Notes under the pieces: generated by a model
What the model was told of the DNA's origin: nothing
The model's database searches: none
Seen by the model: only the letters and a program-made list of their open reading frames with translations
Position numbers and translations under genes: made by a program
NCBI GenBank assembly: GCA_029052085.1
Contig: JAIDJS010000107.1
Coordinates: 1-9,949 of the forward strand
DNA from: Eubacterium sp.
GTDB taxonomy: Bacteria > Bacillota > Clostridia > Oscillospirales > Acutalibacteraceae
Direction of reading: 5' to 3'
DNA length: 9,949 nt
Shown: piece after piece, positions 1 through 6,607 of the stretch
How the letters are laid out: each line of letters begins with the position of its first letter
Numbering within the stretch: position 1 is the first letter of the stretch

Positions 1-9
1 ATACAACAT

Positions 10-40
10 AAAGCCGAGAGCTTATAGCTCTCGGCTTTTA
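10..40. terminator. Intrinsic terminator, probably bidirectional
   Basis: A perfect 13-bp stem (10-22 pairing with 26-38) closes a 3-base loop. The arms start with AAA and end with TTT, so both strands carry a short T run after the stem. It lies upstream of the NERD gene and most likely ends a transcript that enters from the left of the window. Confidence 0.85.
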
Positions 41-76
41 TCATTAAATGTAAAAAAATTGTATGAAACAAAAATA

Positions 77-105
77 TTGATTATGTACTATTGTTATTAT
101 ATTAT
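77..105 (+). promoter_or_regulatory. Candidate sigma-A promoter for the NERD gene
   Basis: TTGATT (77-82) is separated by exactly 17 bases from TATTAT (100-105). This is close to the TTGACA/TATAAT consensus with ideal spacing. The predicted start near 112 leaves a leader of about 45 bases before the ATG at 158. The surroundings are very AT-rich, so chance matches are possible. Confidence 0.45.
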
Positions 106-157
106 TATAGTTAAGAAAAATAAATGGGCAGATTGAAAACCAAAGGAAAACAATTAT

Positions 158-769
158 ATGGAATATATTATAGGCATTGCATTATTCATTGCTATCGTTG
201 TTATAGTTTTTAAAATTAAATCAAAAGATGAATATGATTCTGATTATAATTATGAACAAAGAGAGATTAAATTTGCCGGTTATAGAGGTGAAGCAATATT
301 CAACAATATTATCAGCAACATTCTTCACAGTGATGATATTCTTCTCAATAATATCATCTTGGATGTAGATGGAAAGGAAACAGAAATTGACTACTTGATT
401 ATAAATAAAAATGGTATTTTTATTATTGAAATTAAGAATTATAACGGAAAACTTTATGGCGGTATTGATGATTACGAGTGGATTAAGGAAAAAGTTTCTC
501 CGGGTGGTAATGTATTTACAAAAACAGTGCGAAATCCAATCAAGCAAACAAAACGACAGATTTATATTTTGTCTAAGTATTTAAAGAATAATAATATAAG
601 AATTTGGATAAAAGGTTATACCTATTTCATTAATCATAATAGTCCTGTTGAAGATGAGTGCGTAATAAGTAGTATTCACGAATTAGACCAAATACTCCAT
701 GAACAACAAGATAAGATATATGACGAAAAACTGATACATAAAGTAACGAATCTATTATCAATATTATGA
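158..769 (+). CDS. Membrane-anchored NERD-domain (nuclease-related) protein
   Basis: This 203-residue protein has an N-terminal hydrophobic helix (residues 3-20) followed by a NERD domain (about 40-135). The visible core is GYRGE (41-45), EIDYLIIN (76-83), GIFIIEIKN (86-94) and RNPIKQ (125-130). Acidic residues E45, D78 and E91, with K93, resemble the restriction-endonuclease-like active site proposed for this family. Actual nuclease activity of NERD proteins is mostly unproven, and the substrate here is unknown. The helix suggests attachment to the membrane with the domain in the cytoplasm. The ATG is preceded by AAAGGA about 10 bases upstream. The gene stands alone between two terminators with its own promoter. 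A hand count of bases 241-300 gives 17 G+C of 60, much lower than in tex, which may mean it was acquired. The family call is firm; the function is open. Confidence 0.88.
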   Translation: MEYIIGIALFIAIVVIVFKIKSKDEYDSDYNYEQREIKFAGYRGEAIFNNIISNILHSDDILLNNIILDVDGKETEIDYLIINKNGIFIIEIKNYNGKLYGGIDDYEWIKEKVSPGGNVFTKTVRNPIKQTKRQIYILSKYLKNNNIRIWIKGYTYFINHNSPVEDECVISSIHELDQILHEQQDKIYDEKLIHKVTNLLSIL

Positions 770-772
770 ATT

Positions 773-808
773 AAAAGCGTTGAGATACCAAATCTCAACG
801 CTTTTGTT
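773..808. terminator. Shared terminator between convergent genes
   Basis: A perfect 14-bp stem (773-786 with 792-805) surrounds a 5-base loop just 3 bases after the NERD stop codon. The arms begin AAAA and end TTTT, so it can act on both strands. It would end the NERD transcript and also the convergent sigma-like gene that stops at 875. Confidence 0.9.
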
Positions 809-874
809 GTGTTATTAATGCTATACAGAATTCATATGTAAGCGGTAATTTGTATCCGTACAGGACACATTATA

Positions 875-1216
875 TTACTTATGAAATACTTTATCTAATC
901 TATTTCTTATCCCTTGCATTCTTGTTCGAATTGCAGAGGCGGAAACACCTTGTATTTTGCCGATTTCCCAGCTTGAAAAACCAAGCTTTTTAAGTTCAAT
1001 CATTTCCTTGTCCTGCCCCGGCAGACTGTTAACAATCATCTGCATTTCAATATCTTTGGTAAAATCTTTATTGTCTGCTGTTTCAAAAAACTGCTCATTT
1101 TCGGAAATAAAAGCCAAACTGTCTGCAAAAAAATATTTTTTCTTGACTTTTTTAAATTTGCAGTGATATAATTCTAAAGCAATATAGAAAAATTTAATAA
1201 ACGCATAACGACACAA
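875..1216 (-). CDS. Sigma-70 region-4-like HTH protein, probably lacking its N-terminus
   Basis: The 113-residue reading frame ends in a clear sigma region-4-like helix-turn-helix. LPGQDKEMIELKKLGFSS (65-82) is followed by WEIGKIQGVSASAIRTRM (83-100) and a basic tail. In this fold the second helix reads the -35 element. Residues 3-40 (RYAFIKFFYIALELYH, then a basic stretch) loosely resemble the end of region 2, but most of region 2 is missing. The only start is TTG at 1216, with no ribosome binding site. The frame is open only 8 codons further, to a stop at 1243-1241. It may therefore be the 3' remnant of a full sigma factor, or a short regulator with a non-canonical start. Its upstream edge lies inside the palindrome at 1213-1286. 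The DNA-binding call is fairly sure; whether the gene is intact is not. Confidence 0.6.
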   Translation of the reverse strand: MCRYAFIKFFYIALELYHCKFKKVKKKYFFADSLAFISENEQFFETADNKDFTKDIEMQMIVNSLPGQDKEMIELKKLGFSSWEIGKIQGVSASAIRTRMQGIRNRLDKVFHK

Positions 1217-1286
1217 GTAGTGCTTTGCACATAAATCTGATTACGGAATATGTTTAATTATTTTCAGATAGGTGCAGACTACTTGT
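1213..1286. repeat. Long interrupted inverted repeat in the divergent spacer
   Basis: Three nested pairs of arms line up in order: 1213-1220 with 1279-1286 (8 bp), 1226-1230 with 1272-1276 (5 bp), and 1235-1240 with 1264-1269 (6 bp). Small internal loops separate them and a 23-base apical loop closes the structure. On the plus strand the outer arm runs into a U-rich stretch (1286-1294). It could be a folded leader RNA for the downstream membrane-protein gene, an attenuator, or an operator for a dimeric regulator. I do not recognise it as a known riboswitch. Confidence 0.5.
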
Positions 1287-1309
1287 ATTTTTTATGCAAA
1301 AAAGTAACT

Positions 1310-1318
1310 AAAGGAGGG
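1310..1318 (+). promoter_or_regulatory. Strong ribosome binding site of the DUF2798 gene
   Basis: AAAGGAGGG ends 7 bases before the ATG at 1326. It is a near-perfect Shine-Dalgarno sequence that fixes this start. It also argues against the open frame beginning at 1250, which has no such site. Confidence 0.85.
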
Positions 1319-1325
1319 CATTATT

Positions 1326-1895
1326 ATGCCAAGAAATCAATTTCAAAGAATGGTATTTGCATTTTTAACTGTTGTAATCACCGTTCACGCTTATGTATTT
1401 TACAGCCTTTATGTTGTAAACGGCAGCACATTAATGGAAATCAACAGCGCTTCCGGAGTAATTGAAGCTATAAACAATCAGGGCGGCGTTTATATGTTCG
1501 GAAAAATGCTTCCGATATGGGCAATTATCCTTATTGAATTTGCCTGCGCATACGTGCTTGAGGTTATCATGGGCAGTCCGTTATCCTTCAGGCTTGCATC
1601 AAAGATTTTTGATATGAAATCAACCCACCATATGATTTTTGAATCAGCAATCATCTGCGCAACGGTTGGTCTTATGTGCCCCGCAATGAGCCTTCTTGCA
1701 GCCATTTTCTATTATCCGTTTTATGAAGGCTTCAATGTAATTACATTCCTTGCAAACTGGCTTAAGCTTGTCTGCTTCAACTTCCCGTTTGCTTTCTTTA
1801 CACAGCTGTTTTTCATTCAGCCGCTTGTCAGAACCTTGTTTAAATTACTGTTCAGAAAGGATATCAAAAAAAGAGAAGCAGAATTTGCATGTTAA
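1326..1895 (+). CDS. DUF2798-like integral membrane protein
   Basis: This 189-residue protein has four predicted membrane helices, at about residues 10-32, 61-85, 103-128 and 138-168. It has short basic ends (RNQFQR at the start, FRKDIKKR at the end). The two-fold arrangement of helix pairs and the GFNVITFLANWLKLV segment match proteins annotated as DUF2798 in clostridia. The biochemical function of this family is unknown, and this assignment rests on pattern memory rather than a search. The gene is monocistronic: an excellent ribosome binding site precedes it and a hairpin terminator follows about 50 bases later. Its leader contains the inverted repeat at 1213-1286, so expression may be controlled through that structure or by the neighbouring sigma-like protein. 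Confidence 0.75.
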   Translation: MPRNQFQRMVFAFLTVVITVHAYVFYSLYVVNGSTLMEINSASGVIEAINNQGGVYMFGKMLPIWAIILIEFACAYVLEVIMGSPLSFRLASKIFDMKSTHHMIFESAIICATVGLMCPAMSLLAAIFYYPFYEGFNVITFLANWLKLVCFNFPFAFFTQLFFIQPLVRTLFKLLFRKDIKKREAEFAC

Positions 1896-1945
1896 TTATA
1901 AAAACCCAAAAGACATTCCATTAAGTTGAGGTGTCACAACGAAGT

Positions 1946-1976
1946 AAACCACGAACATTTTTTGTTCGTGGTTTTT
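1946..1976 (+). terminator. Intrinsic terminator after the DUF2798 gene
   Basis: A perfect 12-bp stem (1946-1957 with 1963-1974) encloses a T-rich 5-base loop and is followed by TT. It ends the plus-strand gene finishing at 1895. The reverse strand lacks a good T run, so it is weaker for the convergent hydrolase gene. A lesser repeat (1980-1986 with 1995-2001) lies nearby. Confidence 0.85.
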
Positions 1977-2048
1977 ATACGGATTTGTATATCAAAATCC
2001 GATGCTCGCTACAGTATTATATTTACGGTTGGCTCAATAAACTGAAAT

Positions 2049-3125
2049 TTATCTCTCTCTTTCCATTTTTGCAATTTGATGAATAATCTCAGAAAAACCT
2101 TCTGAATCCGATTCTAATAAACCATGCGTCATATTTTCCATCATAAACATATGTTTATATGGTGCGTTTACTTCTTCGAAATATTCTTGTGCTAATTTGT
2201 AATTTGTTTGATAGTCCTTATCTCCATTTATATTATAGAATGGCACTTGATAATCAACTCTATTTTTCAAAGAGAACGAAGCAAATTCCTTGGAAGCAAA
2301 AAAATCCAAATATACACTCATATCTCTCTTGAAATAGTTTATCCAATCAATGATAGAATAGTTCGGATTAAATATTATTGTTGTAACTAAATTATAATCA
2401 GAACCATTTACCATCATGTCATAGCCATATTTTTGCATAATTGTATTTCTTGCACTAATATGTTCCATAGTAACATTGTCAGGTGTTAATTGATTTACTA
2501 ATTTCAGAGCTTCCTCGTCACCCTCAGCCCACAATATTGCTTCCTGCCTAAAAGCCTCCTCATTTGCCAAGTAATCAACAAGCTGTCCTGTTCCAATAAA
2601 GCACTCATAATATTGGGGGTATTCAAGTACCAGATTTGCTCCGTAAATAGATCCCCACGAATGTCCAAGAACTGTAATCTTATCTTTCGAAAGGTAATCC
2701 AGTATAAACTCTGTTACTTCCTTTCCATCTGTCATAAATAATTCTCGTGTCAACACGATATCATTCTGTTCTGCATCATAGCTTTTTCCACAATTACGCT
2801 GATCCCATGTTACCACAGTATATACATCTGCCCATTTTCTCGTAAACGCATAATCAATATCACTTGTTGCCGAACCTGGACCACCATGCAAATAAAGCAA
2901 GACGGGATTGTCTATGTCCTCCCCATAAATATTAATCCACTGCTTCGTGCCATTAACATCAATATACATCGACTTGTTAATACCACCATCTGGAGTCTTG
3001 TTGTAAATTGCTTTCCCTATCGCTCTAACTAAAAAGAATGTCACAATCAATGCCATAATAACAAGTGCTATCCATTTTATAATTTTAAATATTGTACATT
3101 TTCTCTTCACTTTAATGTCCCCCAC
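2049..3125 (-). CDS. Membrane-anchored alpha/beta hydrolase, proline-iminopeptidase type
   Basis: The 358-residue protein starts with a basic stretch and one membrane helix (about 14-36), then an alpha/beta-hydrolase domain. The oxyanion-hole motif HGGPG is at 80-84, and WDQRNCGKS (107-115) resembles the DQRGxGxS of prolyl iminopeptidases. The nucleophile elbow GHSWGS places the catalytic serine at 156. Asp302 or Asp304 in NINGDKD and His334 in MTHG would complete the triad. A cap-like region spans about 185-285. The family includes aminopeptidases and esterases; the substrate here cannot be told. The helix suggests that the domain is held at the membrane, perhaps outside the cell. The start used is GTG at 3125; GTG at 3110 is an alternative with a GGGGGA 7 bases upstream. 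The region is AT-rich (18 G+C of 60 at 2281-2340), unlike the operon to the right. Confidence 0.88.
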   Translation of the reverse strand: MGDIKVKRKCTIFKIIKWIALVIMALIVTFFLVRAIGKAIYNKTPDGGINKSMYIDVNGTKQWINIYGEDIDNPVLLYLHGGPGSATSDIDYAFTRKWADVYTVVTWDQRNCGKSYDAEQNDIVLTRELFMTDGKEVTEFILDYLSKDKITVLGHSWGSIYGANLVLEYPQYYECFIGTGQLVDYLANEEAFRQEAILWAEGDEEALKLVNQLTPDNVTMEHISARNTIMQKYGYDMMVNGSDYNLVTTIIFNPNYSIIDWINYFKRDMSVYLDFFASKEFASFSLKNRVDYQVPFYNINGDKDYQTNYKLAQEYFEEVNAPYKHMFMMENMTHGLLESDSEGFSEIIHQIAKMERER

Positions 3126-3149
3126 AACTTCCGATTTATCTCTTAATAA

Positions 3150-3178
3150 ATAATAGCATAAAATAAACTAAAGAACAA
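3150..3178 (-). promoter_or_regulatory. Candidate promoter of the hydrolase gene
   Basis: Read on the minus strand, TTGTTC (3178-3173) is followed after exactly 17 bases by TATTAT (3155-3150). Transcription would begin near 3143, just ahead of either GTG start of the hydrolase gene. The -35 match is only moderate. Confidence 0.4.
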
Positions 3179-3238
3179 TATAGTCCTTTGGTTTAAAACT
3201 TCGTTATCGTACCTGCACATAAAGGAATGTCTTTTCTT

Positions 3239-3325
3239 TTACCATTTATTGTAAACCTTTTCGCAAAACGCATACATATCCTTTATTTCAAGCCTTGTTC
3301 CGTCATCAAGAACAACAGTTCCGCT
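3239..3325 (-). pseudogene. Severed C-terminal segment of the DUF2804 gene
   Basis: Directly after the TGA at 3328-3326 the same frame stays open for 28 codons to a TAA at 3241-3239. It encodes SGTVVLDDGTRLEIKD and then YAFCEKVYNKW. This looks like the normal end of DUF2804 proteins, which typically close with SGT-VLDDGT and an E-x-V-x-N-x-W ending. No start codon with a ribosome binding site precedes it, so it is unlikely to be translated alone. Confidence 0.7.
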
Positions 3326-4267
3326 TCACAAGCCATGCACCTGATGCGTATTCATACCAACAAGATGAAACGGCATCATATTTGTAATGTTATCATAAAA
3401 CGGTATCATTGTAAGATCAAGCCTGCCGTCATCACTGATAAAATGCCATGGCTCCATCCATTTTCCGCCGATTTCCGGATCTTTTTCAAGATGCACATCG
3501 CTGATTTTATGACATATCCCATCATAAAACAACGCTGTTTCAGTTGCTTTTTCAGTATTTCCGAAGCCCCATGTTAATTCAAAGCCGAAAATTTTATCAT
3601 TAATAAATGTGCTTCCGTTTGCCCAGTACCACATATTGGAATGCGGCCATATTCCCCTGCCCCAGTCCAGCACAGCAAATGTATTATCCTTTGAAAAATC
3701 CCATGTTTCGCTGCTGTATTTCAATGAGCCATATGTATTCAGGCAGTTGATTTTATTTGTATAGAAAAAGTGACCCTGTTTTTCAAACGGCGTTGCAATT
3801 GTTATGCTTTCGTGATTCGGCAGTCTGCTGCAGTAAAACTCTGCTTCAATCTTTTGTCCCTTTGCATAGCCCTCAAATTTCAGATGATGGCAATCTTCAG
3901 TAACATCAAAAACAGCTTTCGTTTTCCCTTTACTGTATTCAAAATAGTTTTTACAATCGCCGTTCGGATTGAGCCTGTTTTTGCAAGGGGTAAAAAGCTC
4001 AAGCGCCATCGTATCAAACTTTCTGCCTGTTTTCAAATCCACAAAGCCAAAGGTTAAGGCAGTTGCAAGAGAAATATTAAAAATATTAAGCTGTATCATA
4101 ATCTCGCCGTTGCAGATTTGATAGAAATCCCATTCCTTAAGCCTCATTGTGCTTACGGAACGATTTTCGATATTGTAATCATACAAATTTCTTCTGCACC
4201 AGCCGGGATTGGTAAGATTTCCGTTTTCATCAAGAAGTTTTTGCCTTTTCGTAATTTCATTTTGCAT
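3326..4267 (-). CDS. DUF2804-family protein, C-terminally truncated by an in-frame TGA
   Basis: The product is 313 residues from the chosen ATG. Family signatures include TNPGW near residue 20, DWGRGIWPHSNMWYW (201-215), FGFELTWGFGN (227-237) and TETALFYDGICHKI (242-255). The DUF2804 family is a predicted beta-rich cytoplasmic fold of unknown function. A longer frame begins with TTG at 4291, but the ATG at 4267 is right: AAAGGGG lies about 9 bases upstream, and the promoter -10 box at 4296-4291 makes the TTG fall upstream of the transcript start. The frame ends early. The preceding residues THQVHGL are followed by TGA and then 28 codons of conserved family C-terminus. A TGG to TGA change would explain this. 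The truncated protein lacks the last strands of the fold and may be inactive, so this could equally be called a recent pseudogene. Confidence 0.85.
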   Translation of the reverse strand: MQNEITKRQKLLDENGNLTNPGWCRRNLYDYNIENRSVSTMRLKEWDFYQICNGEIMIQLNIFNISLATALTFGFVDLKTGRKFDTMALELFTPCKNRLNPNGDCKNYFEYSKGKTKAVFDVTEDCHHLKFEGYAKGQKIEAEFYCSRLPNHESITIATPFEKQGHFFYTNKINCLNTYGSLKYSSETWDFSKDNTFAVLDWGRGIWPHSNMWYWANGSTFINDKIFGFELTWGFGNTEKATETALFYDGICHKISDVHLEKDPEIGGKWMEPWHFISDDGRLDLTMIPFYDNITNMMPFHLVGMNTHQVHGL

Positions 4268-4290
4268 AAATTGCAGCCCCTTTCTTTTCA

Positions 4291-4319
4291 AGTATACTAT
4301 TTATATTTATGAATAGCAA
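4291..4319 (-). promoter_or_regulatory. Promoter of the DUF2804 gene
   Basis: On the minus strand TTGCTA (4319-4314) is followed after exactly 17 bases by TATACT (4296-4291). Both boxes are close to consensus. Transcription should begin near 4284, giving a leader of about 17 bases to the ATG at 4267. Confidence 0.6.
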
Positions 4320-4384
4320 TAAAAAAGAGCATTGTTTTTTTACATTTACTGCAACAATGGCAAATTTATTAAGACTATCAAAGC

Positions 4385-4420
4385 AAAAACACTGAGCAGA
4401 AAACTGTTCAGTGTTTTTTT
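4385..4420. terminator. Terminator of the tex operon
   Basis: An 11-bp stem (4385-4395 with 4408-4418), one G-T wobble and three further pairs enclose an AAAA loop at 4400-4403. The arm ends are A5/T5, so both strands show a T run after the stem. It starts 2 bases after the tex stop codon on the minus strand and should end the long operon. It would also block any plus-strand read-through. Confidence 0.9.
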
Positions 4421-4421
4421 A

Positions 4422-6572
4422 TTATTTATTCTCTTTTGGCTCTTTCATTGTAAGAGCAATACGTTTTTTGTCAACATCAACAGAAAGCACCCAGACGGTT
4501 ACGATTTCGCCGACTTTGAGAACATCGGACGGATGCTTGATAAAACGGTTTGTTATCTGAGAAATATGCACCAAGCCGTCCTGATGAACGCCGACATCAA
4601 CAAATGCACCGAAATCTATAACATTTCTTACAGTACCCTTAAGCTCCATACCTGCCTTTAAATCCTCAATACCTATAACATCTGTACGAAGAAGCGGCTG
4701 GGGTAATTCTTCTCTTGGATCCCTGCCGGGTTTGCTGATTTCCGAAACAATATCAACAAGGGTTGGTTCACCGATATCAAGCTGTGCTGCCAAAGCAGCA
4801 GTACCCTCTGTTTCAACCGTTTTCTTCAAAACAGATATATTGCCATTTTTTACATCCTCATCCGAAACACCGCAAAGCTTTAAAAGCTTCTTTGCAGCAT
4901 CGTAAGATTCAGGATGAACGGCAGTATTATCAAGCACATTTTTACCATTGGATATTCTTAAAAAGCCTGCACACTGTTCAAACGCTTTCGGTCCTAATTT
5001 AGAAACCTTTTTAAGCTCTGAACGTGATTTGAAAGAACCGTTTTCTTCCCTGTAAGCAGCAATATTTTTTGCTATGGCAGAGGAAATGCCTGCAACACGA
5101 TTCAGAAGCGACGGAGAAGCCGTATTCAAATCAACACCAACAGAGTTTACACAATCCTCAACAACGCCGTCAAGCGCACCTGCCAGCTCTTTTTTCGGCA
5201 TATCGTGCTGATACTGACCGACACCGATTGCCATAGGATCTATTTTAACAAGCTCGGCAAGCGGATCCTGCAATCTTCTTGCGATAGACACTGCCGAACG
5301 AAGCGAAACATCAAACTGAGGAAATTCCTCGGAAGCAAGCTTTGATGCCGAATAAACGGAGGCTCCTGCTTCGCTTACAACCATATATGTAATCCCACAA
5401 TCAAGCTCTTTGATAACATCGGCAGCGAATACCTCTGTTTCATGAGAGGCTGTTCCGTTTCCGATTGCAAACATTTTAACATTGTGCTTTTTAACCAACG
5501 ATTTAATAATTTCCTTTGCCTCATCTATTTTGCTGTGAGGGAGCGCACAATAAATAACCGCCGTATCAAGCACTTTACCGGTTTCGTCAACCACAGCTAC
5601 CTTACAGCCCGTTCTGTAACCGGGATCAAGACCGATTGTAACCCTTCCCTTAACGGGAGGCTGCATTAAAAGCTCTGCAGTATTTCTTGCAAAAACCTTG
5701 ATAGATTCCGTGCTTGCCCTGTCCGTAAGCTCATTTCTGATTTCCCTTTCAATGCTTGGAAAAACAAGACGAGTATACGCATCCTCAGCCGCTTCACGAA
5801 CCAAATCAGCTGATTTACTTCCGTTTTTAACATGAAGCCCTGTTAAAACAGACATCCCGTGAAGCTTATCCAAATCAAGAGAAACCTTGAGAACACCTTC
5901 TTTTTCGGCTCTGTTTACAGCAAGCACACGATGATTTGCGATTTTTGACACAGGCTCACGGTAATCCCTGTAATTTTCATAAACACCCAAATCCTCTTCG
6001 GAGGAGGACACACTTATATCCGCGTGGGTACGGCAGACATATCTAAGCTGTTTTCTTGCTGCTGCATCATCGGAAATCATTTCTGCAATAATATCCTTCG
6101 CACCCTGAATCGCATCCTCAGCTGTTTCAACCTCATCATTCAGAAACTCATTTGCAAGCGCATACGGCTCTGTTTCCGAAAGCTGTTCATAGATTTTAAC
6201 AGCAAGCGGTTCAAGACCCTTTTCCTTTGCAGCAGATGCCCTTGTTTTCCTTTTCGGACGAAACGGACGATAAATATCCTCTATCTCCGTTAAGGTTTTT
6301 GCAGCATCTATAGCAGCGGATATTTCATCCGTCATTTTTTCCTGCTCTGTTATTGCTGCCCTAACCTTTTCCTTTTGCTCTTCAAGAGAGCGGAGGTAAT
6401 CAAGCCTGTCGGCAAAATCACGAAGAAGCTGGTCATCAAGTGAGCCGGTAGCTTCTTTTCTGTATCGTGCGATAAAAGGAATTGTATTCCCATCATCAAT
6501 AAGTGAAACTGTGTTTTCCACCTGCCATGGCTTTAAGCCAAATTCAGATGCGAGTGTTAAATTAATATCCAT
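4422..6572 (-). CDS. tex: Tex-family RNA-binding transcription accessory protein
   Basis: This is a complete 716-residue Tex protein, within the usual length for the family. The order of domains is: N-terminal Tex helical region (about 1-190, with NTIPFIARYRKEATG near 30), a central helical part, and a YqgF/RNase-H-like domain starting at VTIGLDPGYRTG (311-322). Next come YQHD (454-457), tandem helix-hairpin-helix motifs (about 479-541) and a C-terminal S1 domain (about 642-710, with GTVRNVIDFGAFVDVGVHQD). Tex binds nucleic acids, mainly RNA, in the cytoplasm; in other bacteria it affects transcription, toxin expression and stress tolerance. A longer frame opens at 6689 inside corA, but the ATG at 6572, with AAGGG 9 bases upstream and the typical Tex beginning MDINLTLASEF, is the start. 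It is the last gene of the operon, 26 bases after corA. Confidence 0.96.
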   Translation of the reverse strand: MDINLTLASEFGLKPWQVENTVSLIDDGNTIPFIARYRKEATGSLDDQLLRDFADRLDYLRSLEEQKEKVRAAITEQEKMTDEISAAIDAAKTLTEIEDIYRPFRPKRKTRASAAKEKGLEPLAVKIYEQLSETEPYALANEFLNDEVETAEDAIQGAKDIIAEMISDDAAARKQLRYVCRTHADISVSSSEEDLGVYENYRDYREPVSKIANHRVLAVNRAEKEGVLKVSLDLDKLHGMSVLTGLHVKNGSKSADLVREAAEDAYTRLVFPSIEREIRNELTDRASTESIKVFARNTAELLMQPPVKGRVTIGLDPGYRTGCKVAVVDETGKVLDTAVIYCALPHSKIDEAKEIIKSLVKKHNVKMFAIGNGTASHETEVFAADVIKELDCGITYMVVSEAGASVYSASKLASEEFPQFDVSLRSAVSIARRLQDPLAELVKIDPMAIGVGQYQHDMPKKELAGALDGVVEDCVNSVGVDLNTASPSLLNRVAGISSAIAKNIAAYREENGSFKSRSELKKVSKLGPKAFEQCAGFLRISNGKNVLDNTAVHPESYDAAKKLLKLCGVSDEDVKNGNISVLKKTVETEGTAALAAQLDIGEPTLVDIVSEISKPGRDPREELPQPLLRTDVIGIEDLKAGMELKGTVRNVIDFGAFVDVGVHQDGLVHISQITNRFIKHPSDVLKVGEIVTVWVLSVDVDKKRIALTMKEPKENK

Positions 6573-6585
6573 TTTTATGTACCCT

Positions 6586-6607
6586 TGGCTGTAAAAACTT
6601 ACAGCCA
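6586..6607. repeat. Perfect hairpin across the corA stop codon
   Basis: A 9-bp perfect stem (6586-6594 with 6599-6607) closes a 4-base loop. It contains the last codons and TAA stop of corA and touches the AAGGG ribosome binding site of tex. On the minus strand no T run follows, so it is not an operon terminator. On the plus strand it is followed by TTTTCTTTTTTTC and would look like an antisense terminator. Confidence 0.55.

Noticed and set aside
1225..1254. Possible promoter TTGCAC with TATGTT for the DUF2798 gene
   Set aside because: Both boxes match only partly and the spacing is 18; not strong enough to list, although the location inside the palindrome would suit an operator model.
1250..1465. 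Plus-strand frame starting upstream of the DUF2798 gene
   Set aside because: It overlaps the DUF2798 gene in another frame, and the strong ribosome binding site at 1310-1318 serves the ATG at 1326 instead.
3326..3328. TGA as selenocysteine or reassigned Trp codon
   Set aside because: No SECIS-like hairpin was evident just after it, TGA ends the NERD gene normally, and TGG is used for Trp throughout.
3227..3577. Plus-strand open frame of 116 codons
   Set aside because: It lies antisense to the DUF2804 gene and its severed tail, has no ribosome binding site and no family features; the minus-strand frame explains the region.
4268..4291. TTG start at 4291 for the DUF2804 gene
   Set aside because: It falls within the -10 box region, upstream of the predicted transcript start, and the ATG at 4267 has a good AAAGGGG site.
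4330..4359. Hairpin of 7 bp with a 16-base loop (4330-4336 with 4353-4359)
   Set aside because: The stem is short and AT-rich with a large loop and no clear T run on the relevant strand; likely chance in AT-rich spacer.
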